A stretch of DNA of 64,000 bases from Lycocorax pyrrhopterus obiensis (lineage: Eukaryota; Chordata; Aves; Passeriformes; Paradisaeidae), in assembly GCA_014706295.1 (NCBI GenBank), contig JACSVZ010000011.1, positions 1,572,663 through 1,636,662 of the forward strand, written 5' to 3'. The notes under the pieces are model-generated. The model worked only from the letters and a program-made list of their open reading frames with translations, was not told the DNA's origin and ran no database searches. Below are positions 24,306 through 36,900 of this stretch, one piece after another. Every line of letters starts with the position of its first letter. Position 1 is the stretch's first letter. The position numbers and the translations under genes are program-made.

Positions 24306-27014
24306 TGGACCTACCAATTCTCAGCTTTTGTAACATTTACAAAACTGATAAAGCCTCCTACAGCAGCCTGAAAATGAACCTGACTGCTCTGAGTTTGCTG
24401 TGCTCCCACCATGATTAAATGCTTCTCTTCAGCTGAAAGCTGTAACTTATTGCTCACATGTTCATGCAGTAATTTCATAAATTCATTTGCATAAGCTGAA
24501 GTGACTTAGGAACCATGTAAATGAAGGTGAAACAACAGTCCTGTAGGAGATGTCCCTTTCACTCCATGTTTTCTAAACACAAGAAGGAATACCATATTGA
24601 AGGTACTTGACAGGGCTGGATATTAAGTTGAATTGAGATTTAGATTCTGCTTTGGACTGTTTGATTATGCTGATAAAGTGATATGTAATTAAAGTAAAAA
24701 ATAGTAGAAAATCTACTCTCTGATATGATCTGAGGAAAGAAATAGTATTACTCAGGCTTGCAGTATTTTTGCTTTTAGGAATATCTAATAAAAATGGCAA
24801 ATTTCTGTAGCACCGTTGCTTGGTTGCCATAGTGCTCTTAATTTGCATTGAAAAAATTAGAACTCGTGTTTCTTTAAATAAAACTCAGGTTTGGTTTTGA
24901 CTTTGCTGATTATAAGTGAGCAAAGTTTAGTCCTGTGCCAGAAGAAAATCCTTACCTGGATTTATTTGAAAATGAGTCTAATTCCAGATATTGTATTAAG
25001 ATGCAGCTATAGGTTAAAATGTAGCAAATCCTATATTTAGATTTTTTCAAGGAACAATTTCATCTGCTGACTTGTGCAGTCAGCAGCTCTGGTTTTCTTT
25101 GGAAACACATTCTTGTACTCATTTCTGCGTTCTTGTGTAGGCCCGACTGCACTATTTGGGGTTTCCTTCTTTCCCATGGAATGTTATTTTTCCCCCCTGC
25201 TTGTTCGTTTGGACAACTGGCTGGGGCTACTTTGGTGCAATTTAAACATCTTCTGCTTCCAGAAGCCGCAAAGAGCCGCCCCTCATCCCCACAGCCTTCA
25301 CAGCAGGTTTTAGCATGGATTACTTTCCATGACCTCGTTGATATTCATGAAAAGTCTGGGTCTCCTGATGCTTTGTAAACATTTCTTGCTATGGGGACAC
25401 ATGAAGATCAGAACCACCAAATAAGCCAGATATCTCTAAGAAAGCAAGTAATAAATTGGAGTAATGTTTCTGATAAATAGCTAATCCTTTTGTCAAAAAG
25501 CCGACCAGTAGCAAAAAGTTTGAATCCAAAGAAAAGTAGTAAACTACTACTAAAAGTAGTTTCCTAGTTTTCAGAAGTTTTTCTGCAATAAAGAGAGACT
25601 CAGCCCAGTGATACAGATTGGAAAACAGCCATCGATCCAAACCCTTTGGAAACTTGTGAATGGCCAACATGCAAAGGAAGGTGGGTCCTTTGGGTGAATT
25701 GTCTCTCTGGCCCATCTTAGTGAACACAGACTGAGTTTTGTGCTTTTTGCACAATAAGCTCAACAGTCTAATAACCAGCTTCTGGAAAGGAAACACAGCA
25801 CCAGCCCACAAAATGCCTTCCTGCTGAGTGCCTTTAAGAATGTCCACTGTTTGGATGTATCTGCCCTGTGAACAGTGACATTTCAGCTGCTGTATATGGT
25901 ATTTTGGATTTTCACAAAAGGCAAATTGGCACCACAGATGCAGAAATCTCTTATTATAAACAAACAGAACCCACAAACAAATGAAGAAATGAAGGAGGCT
26001 CTAGGTCTGTTAGAGAAATTGCATTTTCTAGTTTGGTTACAGCTGTTTCCAGTCTGATCTTCCTAAGTAATCTAAACCAAACCCTCAAATGCCAGAAAAG
26101 AAGGCAAGCTGCAAGAAACATCGATGAACAGAGGTAAACACCGTGAACAATTGTAGGAGAGGTGCCATTCCAACTCCTCAGCTGCATTTAGCCTCTCCTG
26201 TTGCAGCAGAGGCTGAGCAGTGTGTGGAGTTGCAGCGGTTAACCTGAAGACCCAGTTTAAGTCAATGTAATTGCACTGGTGCAAAGGTCTTTCCTGTTGC
26301 TTAATGGGATCTGAACTCCACATGGATCATTTTTATTGGATGTTGCTTACAAATTGGTTTAAGTTAAACTGAAACAAATGTTCATTAAGGTTCTGTGCCA
26401 CTGTAAGAGTAAATTTACATTTCTTGGGGTCAGTGTTCAAGTACAGGAAAGTCTTGTGGCTCAGGAAGAGGTGCTTGTGTAAAAAAGTGATTATATTCCT
26501 TTCCTCTCTCTTCCTCCTCCAACAGACAAACAGGGTGAGCTGGCTCCTAAATTGCTGTATTTAATTTTCCACTATATTGATATGAAATTAAATTATTTGC
26601 ATTTCTATGTTGCTGTTCACAACCTGGAGTAAGGTGCTGAAATTTTACTAAATTTCAAATGCAGTGCAAGTAGCAGCATAAATGGAACATCAGAGGAATG
26701 AAAGTTCCCTGCCTTACAGCTGTGCAAGTTGGGAATAGTTCTGTGCAAGTCAGTCAGGTTCCATCCTCTGCTGTGCTTTCCTCGGGGTAAATGAGAAAAA
26801 GTGTGAGCCCCTCACTCCCCCAGGCAGAGTGGAGACAGTGCTTTGATGCTCAGTGCTGTTACTAAATGGTCACTTTTGCATGCAGAGGAATTCAGAGAGG
26901 AAAACAGCTACACTGAGCTATGAGATAACATCCCATTTTCTTCAGGCTTATCTATGTTTTTTGTCCTGAAATGCTCTCTTTTTTATCTGTCTGAACTTTG
27001 AACTCTGCCAAAAG

Positions 27015-27029
27015 CACCATCTAGTGTTG
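27015..27029 (-). promoter_or_regulatory. CTCF-like motif
   Basis: Minus-strand caacactagatggtg resembles the CTCF core CCASYAGRKGGC with mismatches at the edges. Motif match by eye only. Confidence 0.3.
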
Positions 27030-27504
27030 AGGTACCTTGCAAAACTTTTCCCCTGATACTTATATGTGGATTAATTTACACTCATCATGAAATGTATCAT
27101 TATACATCTGCTACATCATAGCAACTATATGATGAACAAAATCTTTCTGCTTGCAAGAGATTGGGGAAAACCCCCTAAATTGAACTGTAACTACCACTAT
27201 CAAAGTTTAAAAGCTAAAGTTAAGAGAGTGTGCAGTTCACCAAGCAGAGGATATCTCTGCTCAGCAGTGAAATGGGGAACAAAAAATTGTAACTAGTTTA
27301 TCGAGTTTCTTTTGTCAAACTGATTTTTATCTGAGAAAGGAATTTCAATGCCTACATACATAAAGCCAGCAAGGGGTTGTCAATTACAATCACTCATCTC
27401 TTTAAAAATTATTATTGTCAGAGTTAAATTCTCTCATCTGTTGTATTTCGACTAAATGGGCCTTAAAAATTATTTTAAGCATTGTGGCAAGAAATGAAAG
27501 GAAA

Positions 27505-27518
27505 GCCACTAGATGGCA
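27505..27518 (+). promoter_or_regulatory. CTCF-like motif
   Basis: Plus-strand gccactagatggca fits the CTCF core CCASYAGRKGGC at all 12 positions. No occupancy data; motif only. Confidence 0.4.
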
Positions 27519-28039
27519 TTTTTAATCCAGCTTCTACAGCTGTGCAAGTTCAGTCACTGTCCTAAACGTGAGGCTTCTCTTCTCTCAGTCAGGACAGCTG
27601 CAAGCCCAGGAGAAGGTAAGTGAATTCTTTCTGGAATAATTAAAGTCAGCTCCCATTTTTCCTTCAACACACTTGGTAAAAGATAAGGATAGCTCATGTT
27701 TTAGAGTCATTCAATCTCAAAATAAATGAAGTGCATTAAATAGGTGTTTATACAATACAGTATTTGTGGTTTTTTATTGTCTGATCAGGGTCTCAAGAAA
27801 CAAAAAAGAAAATGAAAGTCTTCCTTTTATATTTTACCTCACCATGGTATGTTGTAATGTATTTGAACCCTGATAGTGTGCCCCAGCCAAACCACCCTTA
27901 GTTTTTCTTATCAGAGCCCTCAGGAATTCATCAAAGTTACTGAAATGTAAACTGCACTAAATTAGGAAAGAAAAGGCTGAAGAACAGAATACCAAGACGG
28001 CAAGAAATACATACAGACTGTGCCACACCAGACTAAAAC

Positions 28040-28276
28040 CAATTATATTATCAGAAAAGTGTGTGCAGAGCACGTGGACAAGATAGAGGGACCAATCAAG
28101 TAATGGGTTCCACGTGTACAGGAGCAGAGTGCAGGGACAAGATAGAGGGACCAATCAGTAATGAGTTTCACGTGTGCAGCAGTTGTAAAAAGCATGAGTG
28201 GAGTTTTATGTAAACAATAAAGTGGCTTCTGAGAAATCATATTGATTTGTTGTTCAGAAGTCCTGAGCTCCCGCAG
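28040..28276 (+). mobile_element. LTR-like element, possible solo ERV LTR
   Basis: Features in LTR order: a 58-base unit with a CCAAT box (agggaccaatca) and an E-box-like cacgtg repeated twice (from 28077 and about 28135), an AT-rich 'gttttatgtaaac' element, an AATAAA in acaataaagtggcttctgag, then a short tail ending ctcccgca. Duplicated CCAAT-bearing units upstream of a poly(A) signal are typical of retroviral U3-R. Exact ends and target-site duplications are not clear. No viral coding sequence is present. Confidence 0.5.
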
Positions 28277-28420
28277 TGGTAAAAAATAGATCATGTTCTT
28301 CCATCCAACAACTGAAAAAAAAAATCCCCAAACAACCAAAAACCCCTGTAAGTAAAATCAAATTTGTTTCTGAAGGAAGGTACAGTTCAGTTTCTCCCTG
28401 GAACTGAACACCTCAGGGTG
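28277..28420. other. Short spacer
   Basis: An AT-rich spacer between the LTR-like element and the first MIR-like SINE. Confidence 0.4.
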
Positions 28421-28424
28421 ATGC

Positions 28425-28560
28425 AGCATTTAAAGCTCTTTGCAATAGCTAAGCTTTTACAATAACCTTGTAAGCTAAACATTATCCTCCTGTTGTTCAT
28501 GACTAAACCTCCCTCAAAGAAGCTTAAGTACTGTGTGCAAGGTCACAGAATGGACACACT
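28425..28560 (-). mobile_element. Degenerate MIR-type SINE
   Basis: The stretch reads like the MIR core in reverse complement: 'taaagctctttgcaatagct', 'acaataaccttgtaagctaa', 'attatcc', then 'aagtactgtgtgcaaggtca cag'. The order of these blocks is that of MIR, but divergence is high. Confidence 0.55.
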
Positions 28561-29358
28561 CCGGGCATAAATAGACTTTTTTTTAGATTGAGGGGTTGGA
28601 GCTGGGGAAAACTGGACAAAGTTTCAGTGCACAAGCCCTCTTTACCTACTGCAAGAGACAGGGAGCAGAAACCTACTCCTATGCTTAAAATGAGAGGGAA
28701 ACACTGAAAATGCTGGTTTTGACCTGCTCTGTGAACACCTGTACTAATATTAATGCAGCAGTACTGGGATAGCTTGATTGTGCTACATATGGTAAATAAG
28801 ATTGGTTATATTTTAATCAGGAAAGTATTTTAAATTTGCCCCTAATAAATTTTTTTTTGGCTATCAGAATGTAAGATTTTTTGAAAGACTTTTTACATCT
28901 TAGAATGCATCTCTTCATGTAAATTTTAACAGGGGCATAAGGTTCAGGATAATAATTTAACTCTGGGCAAGAAGTCATTCAAGGTACACAGTAGGTCAGA
29001 ACTTAAGTGAAAGGATTAAGTTGAAACAGAAACTGTTAATCCCAAAAGATGGTAAGAACTGAGATCTAGACTAAAAAGAGGTGTCATAAATAATTTCTAG
29101 AATTTAAAAACATGCCCACAAACTTGGGAGGGATAACTCTTACCTGTACTTAGATCATTCCACTATAGCTTAGTCAAGGTTTCTATAGAACTGAAGGTAA
29201 AAAATCAAAGCATTCCTCAGTCCAAAGAGATGCATCAGTTGAAAACATCAAACATTTCTGTTAATAAGAATCCAAGAAAAATAGTGCTGTTAAGTAGGGA
29301 GAAGTGGGTCTTCTCATAATAAAAGATGAAGATATGCACATATGATTTTAAAGTCTCA

Positions 29359-29364
29359 TTTATT
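29359..29364 (-). terminator. Candidate CA7 poly(A) signal AATAAA
   Basis: TTTATT on plus equals AATAAA on minus, about 1.6 kb past the CA7 stop. A non-canonical signal closer to the stop is equally possible. Confidence 0.25.
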
Positions 29365-29524
29365 TCATTTGTTAAAGAAATTAAGATACATTAAATAGAG
29401 TCTCTGCAATACCAGTTTGCATTACTAGCAAAGTTACATTCATAATAGCTAAAACCATTGCATTTTGTAAGGATTTTCCATTGCCTTTAGCAAGTGCTGG
29501 ATAAGAATCTCACATCTAAAACAA

Positions 29525-29670
29525 TGCTGAATTAGCCCTCACAACAGCCCTGTGAGGTAGAGGTCAGAGTTACCCTCTTTTTACATAAGAGGAAACTGAG
29601 AAACTAAGTTTTAGGTCACTGTACCAGAAAAACCATAGAGATTTGAGGAGCAGAATTCTAGTCTTTCATT
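29525..29670 (-). mobile_element. MIR-type SINE (reverse orientation)
   Basis: The blocks 'ccctcacaacagccctgtga', 'ggtagaggtcagagttaccc', 'tttttacataagaggaaact', 'gagaaactaagttttaggtc' and 'gcagaattctagtctttc' follow the MIR consensus in reverse complement. This is an ancient core-SINE relic that predates birds. Confidence 0.8.
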
Positions 29671-30965
29671 CCTTGTACTGTGCTCCACATCTCATGTCTT
29701 CCTTCCTTGGACAAAGGGAAGCAGCCCACAGCAGCTGCTGTTCTCCCTTCTCCGCACTTTCCTTGGCGTTGTGCATCTTTGATTTCTCCATCTCAGCTGA
29801 TAAAAAGTGATCAGCATCAGCAATTTCTGCCTGAACTACACGGACAGAACAGACCATGGGAAGCCCAGAACTAAAGTAACTGGGAATTGACTGTGGGTAG
29901 TCACAGAGAACATCACAGTATCAAGTACCAGAGTTGGAATTTTGTCACTGATCCACAGAACCAACAAATGGCTTTTCTAAAGCAACTTTTGCAGAGGTAA
30001 AAGGACTCAGGAGCGCTGAAGCCTCGTGTGCGCAGGGAGCACCCCTGCCAGGCAGGGTCTGTGCAGCAATGCACACTCAAGGCAGACAAGATCTATCCAC
30101 GTTAGGTCCCTACAGGAAACAAAGTACCTGCTTTCTGTAGGGCAGACACTGAAGGAGGTCGTATTGCAGAGCATAGCACTGAAATGAGGTAGAATCTGAG
30201 CAATTGAGGACCACAAAACACACCTGGATCACTACACAGGAACTCTTCAACCAAACTGACCCTTACCAGGGCACTGTGGTCCTGCATGGGCTGAAAGGAT
30301 AAATACCTAAATAACACTGTGCAGTAAACTGCTCTGCTTTTCTTCACAGCATTACATTGTTATTTTCATTATAAGATAGCATCGTAGAACAGTAGATTTA
30401 AAATATATATTTAATTTTCATACTAGGGCCTACTTGAGGCAAGTAAAGAACTTTTTCTAGCAGTACTCATACACTCTGTGTCATCAGGCAGCAAGACTAC
30501 AGTGAAAGCAATCTTTAAATCAGAGCTCAGCAAATGCTAGCAACAGATCAGTAAGGAAAATTTAAGTCAAATTTGTCCAAAATTCTTGATTACTGTTTGC
30601 TCATGTATTAAATGAGACAATTAGAAGTTGTGGCCATCAGCACTAGTAGATCACTACATAATTTCCCATTTTCTATCAAGATGGATTTTAATTTCATTTT
30701 AATTTTATAGAGTTTCAGGTCTTGGATAACAACCTGGTACACTCAGCTATCGCTTATATTAAATAGTGCTGGTTAAAAAGATCTCATTTCTCCAAAGAAT
30801 GAGCACTTCAAATAAAACACAAAGCCAGAAGACTGTTCCTCTCCAAGCAGAAGGTTCATGGAAATGCCTGTCTTGTGTGTTCCATGAGTGGTCTGAAGAC
30901 CAGAGTTTCTGTTTATAGTGTCTCACACATGGAAGCTCTTGGATATCTCAGGACCATTATCAGTT
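29671..30965. other. Intergenic or CA7 3' UTR, no exon seen
   Basis: AT-rich sequence downstream of the CA7 stop (minus strand). The nearest canonical AATAAA in minus orientation that I find lies at 29359-29364, so part of this could be a 3' UTR of about 1.6 kb. No coding exon is recognised. Confidence 0.4.
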
Positions 30966-30969
30966 TTCT

Positions 30970-33900
30970 TCAGGCCTTGAAGGAAGCTCGAACAATTCTC
31001 CCCTTCAGAGGCTGAGGGGGGCGAAAATTATTGGCCATTTGGATCCTCTGGTCTTCCTCACCGGTGAAGAGCAGCATGCGGAATTTCTCCAGCTGGAAAT
31101 TCAGGGGAAACAATTCACTGCTTAAGAGGGCAATCAACAGTAAGGTTTTTTAAAAAGGACTAAAAGGAAGTATTCAGTATATTTTAATCAGTTAATGAAA
31201 TAGGTTCAAACAAAGCTCCTAGAGAGTATTAACAGAAAGTAACAGAAGCCCTGAGGATTGAACAGGCTGAATATTCACAGACTTTTAACTTAGCCTCATT
31301 TCAAATCAAAAGTCTTTGCCTGCTTATCCAGCATTGACTCCTACAAGAACTGAGAGAGTATCAGAAGTTTACCTGTTTCACAGAGATTCTGATGGGTTCT
31401 TTCAGCACTATCCATGTCACACTCTCATTAAGGGGTGGGGTTGTCAGAGAACCAAGGTATGTCCAATAATCTAGACTCAAGGGCAGGAGACATTTAGGGT
31501 TGAAGCCTCTAAACTGAGCTTTTGTTCCCTGGGAAAAGAAAATGGACTTGAAATTTATCCTTTTACTTTTAAGTGCAGGTTAAATAACTTTTTTGAAAGA
31601 GAAAAAAATGTTAAAGTAACATTAAAAATAGGGGAAAGGAGAAGTCTGTAAAGGCTTGGCTGCCTTATAACAGCTGTTAGCCAAAAGCAGATGGCAAGTG
31701 TGATGCCTAATGCTGGCTTACTGGACTTTGAGGTCTTGCACAATTGTCTTTACCAAAATTCATCTCATGTCACAATAGGCCCAAAAATAATGCAGGAGGT
31801 GTGTTCTGTATATAGTGTTCAGTGTGAGCTATAGATAGTATCACGGCAGAGTTCCTTGTCTCATTACTTGCTATTTTCTATTCTTCTCATCTATTTTAGT
31901 AGAAAAATTTAAATCCTATAGTCATTGTCTGCTATGGTAAATATTGGCTTAAAAAATAATCAAACCTTCAAGTCTAAAATGAAAGGAAGGTGGATTGACA
32001 AAGGAAGAGACATTAACCAGAGATTGGTAGAAATAGGAGGTGCTGCCTAAAGTAGTGATTGCCTTAAGTACCACAGTCTAGAGCAAAACTCTTCAGCCCG
32101 TAGGAGTATCCAAAAAGATCTCAGTCACTCAGAAAACACTTCAGGAACAGACTAACTCTGGTCCTCAATGAGATCATCCCTGACAGAGCTCTGCAGCAAA
32201 GACAAACAGGCATCTTCCACTTGTTCCAGCCTAGGCTCAATGGAAAAGGGATTATTTTGCTGAGTCTAAGAGCTGAGCCTCAAGGGTCATGGAGCTGTTG
32301 ATTTTAGGCTTTTTGGGAAAGGCAGAACCTCTGGATGACCAGTGGGGTCAGCACAGCCTTGTGAGGCACCTGAGATTAGGAAAATAATATGAACTTTGGA
32401 GGGGAAGAAGAAACTACAACTACAGTTATGTTCTAGTTATGGGAGGACCTGTGGGTGGGTGATTTTTCATTTTTGTCTCAAATATGTACATGAGCATGAT
32501 TTTTAAAGGATATCCCAGAAGCAAATTTAAAGAGCTGAGAACTTACTTTAAATTTTACCATGTACAAAGCATCAGTGAGTCTGTTCATACTGGCATGTTC
32601 TTTTCCAATCTAAAATAATGGAATAGACAGGTTAAATAAGAAGGATTACAACTATGCTTTAATTAGGTGTTGTTTTCTTACCCAAATCTTAACATTCCTA
32701 CCAAAGTTTATCAGCAATTTGCAAGGCATTAATGCTTCCAGTAAGTCATCTGTTTTCCTTAAGCACTTCTTAAATATGTGGCATGGTCCTCAAACACTTT
32801 ACAGCATAATGCTTTTCATCATGTAAACATGCTATTTTTGCAATTCTTACCTCCAAGAAAACACCAACTACTGCCAAGCCATCTGGAGCTGCTGCTGCCT
32901 CTCCAAATGTTGCATATTTTCTGGCATTCCAATGAACTAAGTGGAGCTTTAAAGAAAAATAACAAAGAAGAATTAAATTAGTGATAGAAGCCGTGAATGT
33001 GGTTTCTTGTTGACAGCACTAACAGTTGTTCATAACAGAACGGTTTTGTGTCAAAGGCATTGCTGGAAACATGAAGTTCAATCTTTTGGACAGGTCCATG
33101 AGTGTGGGCAGGCACTAGGCAAGTTTTCTGTAACAGCCCACACTGGGGTGGCATGGCCAGGCTTTGGGAGTGGGAGGGTACAGGGGTGGCTTCTGTGAGA
33201 AACCGCCAGAAGCTTCCCCAGCTCGTGATCACAAGGAAAGGAACCAGGCTGGAGCAGCTCCTGAAGGACTGACTGTACCCATGGAAAGGGACCAGGCTGG
33301 AGCAGCTCCTGAAGGACTGACTGCACCCATGGAAAGGGACCAGGCTGGAGCAGCTCCTGAAGGACTCACTGCACCCATGCAAAGGGACCAGGCTGGAGCA
33401 GCTCCTGAAGGACTCACTGCACCCATGGAAAGGGACCAGGCTGGAGCAGCTCCTGAAGGACTCACTGCACCCATGGAAAGGGACCAGGCTGGAGCAGTTC
33501 ATGGAGTTCACTGTCTCCTGTGGGAGGGACCCCACACTGGAGCACGGGAAGAGTGTGAGGAGCCCTTCCCCTGCGGAGGAAGGGGCAGCAGAGACAGCCT
33601 GGGATGAGCTGAGCACAGCCCCCATTCCCCGTCCCCCTGCACCACTCAGGAGAGGAGATGGAGAAAGCTGGGAGTAAAGTTACACCCAGGAAGAAAGGAG
33701 GGCTGAGGAGAAGGTGTTTTAAGATTTAGTTTTTATTTCTCATTATCCAACTCTGATTTGGTTGGTAATAAGTTTTGGTTTGCTGTGTCAGTAACTGGTG
33801 AGGGATCTCTCCCTGCCCTTATCCCGACCCATGAGCCTTTCCTTACATTTCCTCTCCCCATTCAGCTGAGGAGGGCAGGGATGGCTGACATGGTGAGCAA

Positions 33901-36900
33901 GGAATCAGAATCCTAATCCTGCCCTCACTGCAGACAAAGTCATGTGACAACAGCATTTGCATGAAATAATCCCATCTGTGAAAACACATCTTTACCTCAC
34001 AGGGAAAAGGTTTTCCATCAATGGTATGCTCTGATCCCTGGCTGTGCGTGGTCCCCCAGTGGAAGTGGAACTGCTTTAGCCGGAATGGATTCTGAAAGGG
34101 CCCTCCACTGATTGCTGGGCAGAAGAACAAAAAAAATTAAAAAGAGAAAAAAGCTTAGGCATTCTGGCTTTTTAGCTTCCTGCTAGTAAAACTAACCACT
34201 GTTGGCACAATAGTGGAAAAAAGCCAGCAGCCTCTCCCAGCTGCCAGCATGAAAAAGATGCATCATCCAGGCATTAAAGAGGGCTGGATTTATTAATGGA
34301 AAGCACCGAAATTCATTTGAAAATGTAAATTAAAACATTGTGTGGCTACCTGTACAGAATTTGTAGCTTTCTTGACAGAGTGTATTCAACACATGAAGAT
34401 GTGGTAAACACCCTTATGGTTATGCCTTTCCTGTTAAACACAATAAATACAAGTGGAACAGATGGAGCAGCCCTGGGAGAAGCACTTGGAGTGCTGTGGG
34501 TGAGAGCTGGCCCTGCCCCACCCCTGACCCCCTGTGCTGGGCAGAGCCCCAGCGTGGGCAGCAGGGGAGGGGGGATTCTGCCCCTCTGCCCCTGTGCTCA
34601 GCTGAGACCCCACCTGCAGAGCTGCCCCAGCCCTGGGCCAGCACAGGAAGGAGCTGGAGCTGCTGCACAGAGCCCAGAGGAGGCAGCAGCATGATCAGAG
34701 GGATGGAGCAGCTCTGCTGGCAGGAAAGGCTGCCAGAGCTGGGATTGTTCAGCCTGGAGAGGAGAAGGCTCCAAGGAAACCTTATACCCTGAACATCAGG
34801 TAGACAATTCAGCTAAGTATTTCCTTCTTACAGTATCTTTACTTCCAGGGGAGGTTATCTATATTCCATTTCCTTTAAATACCCGATCCCATAAAAGTGG
34901 AAATATAATAGCTGGTACTTCACACGACACCACTCAACCTCAAATCACCTTCTAAAGGTAAGGAAATGCCACAGAGACACTTCATACATCATTTAGAAAT
35001 AACACCTAAGAACAGACGAGTGTTTAAGATGCCACCTATAGAAGATATTTTATCAACAGCATCAGTAATCCCTGTAATTTTATATGCCACCAAATCTAAT
35101 ACACTTTGCCCAACAGATGTCAAAACCTGATCAGAGTCTCACATTAAGAAAATTAAAATTACATTTAGTATCTGTAAAGCTTGTATCCTCAGTGCAGTTC
35201 ATAACACTTTATTTAGAGAGTGAAAGCTGGGGCTTGCACAATGCTACCACGTGTGCATGGTTCCAGCTGGCCTCTATGCAGGAAACTGGCCTTGCCAAAG
35301 CAAAGTTTTTAGTATTAATTAAGGACAGAAATACCTCCTACTATGTTTTTCTAAACTTAGAAAAAGAGTGCATCACCTGTCCCAAATATTTTAAGAAATT
35401 TAGCTATTATGGATTACTGTCAAAATTCTGTTGTGTCATTTATGCAGAGCTTTGAGTCACTAGATCTATTTCAACACAACTAAAACCAGTTTAAACCATG
35501 TTTTCAACTCCTAGCAGTCATCTTCCTTGAAAAAGTGTTACTAAAACAAGACTTGTCCTTAGAGTAGAAAGGGTCTCATTCCTGACAGGTGCTCTGCATC
35601 TGTATCTCTAAATGCAGAGTAACAGATGTTCTTAAGCTTCTAAAGCTGAATAAAGTTCACTGTTACACAGATATAGTTCAGCTGAAAATTGCATTGAAGT
35701 CGTTAGCCAGCTAAGATAATACTTCCACAGATATTTTACAAATTCTATTTATAGAGTGGCATTCTGAACAGATCTGTGCAGTAAAAAAGGAAAATGCTCA
35801 CCCAGTCCTCTCTGCAAAGTTAAGATACTTGAAAACCTGACCATTCCATTGGGCAGATTCTTAAATTCATTCCAGAAAAAAACTTAAAACAAAATGGCTG
35901 TAATTTTAACCTCTACCCCTCATTTCAAAGGGTTACCAGCACAGACAAGCCACTTCACAGAAAAAGTAACTTGTTTTGAATATCAGGGGATCCTGTTTAG
36001 CTTGCATCAATGAGCACACCCAAAAGGATGATGAAATCAGCTGATAGGTTTTAAAATTGTTCCGGTTCTTTTTGTTTTTTTTTTTTAATGCACTCTTTCC
36101 ATTTATCAGCTGCTTTATCATCTCCATTTGAATGCTCTTGCCCTACCCCAGATGTAAAAGCACAGTCTACTATGGAAACAGACCTAACAGAAGAAATAAT
36201 CAATCACTTAAAAGAACTTACATTCTCTGCCAAGAGCTGAGACAAGAATAATGTACAACTGCAGACAGTCCAACATCCAAAGTTGGCTGCTACCAACTCA
36301 GAACCCAGAATTAGCTGAAGATTTTATAATTCCTGAAGAAACCAAACTGCTACAAGTCAGGGAGGAAAGAAAATGCAAGGTAACAGTGACCAGTCCAGGT
36401 ACCGCTTGGTGCAGTGATTATGATGACTGTGCTGCATGACCCATCTCTGCTAATCCTCTTCCCTTCCCTGTGGATGGGAGCTGGGCACTGAACCAGAGCT
36501 GGCACGTGAGTTGGCATCTTTGATTTAGGTGATCACGAACCAGGGCACTGAGGAGCTTACACCCCTACTCTGGGTGATGGATGGGGTCTGGCAGTGCTCG
36601 AGAGATGCCCAGCAAACTTCAATTCTCATCTAAAAGAAAAGCACTGCAAACAAACTTCTGATTTTCCTGATGCAAGAGCTTTTCCTAATGAAGAAACACT
36701 ACACTGATCTGTGATATTGCATTGCTAGAGACGCTCAAAGTAAAGACAAAATATAAATGGCTCCAGTCACATGCCTCGTTCTAAACTGAAATTATACATC
36801 ATAGAAGTTACACTGTACAGAATGTACTTAATTATCTCCCCCATTAAGTCACAAACTGCTGTCCTGAGTTAGCTGGCTGTGTTAGTCTCACCTGTCCTGT

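Larger units (their letters stand above)
24306..28035. other. Intergenic, no gene seen; two CTCF-like motifs
   Basis: AT-rich DNA with no recognisable exon. The 195-codon minus frame at 25389-25976 has no domain I recognise. CTCF-like cores lie at 27015-27029 (reverse) and 27505-27518 (forward). Confidence 0.5.

Noticed and set aside
33236..33523. CRISPR-like regular repeat
   Set aside because: Units are contiguous with no spacers, in a vertebrate intron; it is a minisatellite.
32978..33625. 215-codon minus frame and 147-codon plus frame with 16-residue repeats
   Set aside because: They are translations of the 48-bp tandem array inside an LTR within a CA7 intron, not a repeat protein.
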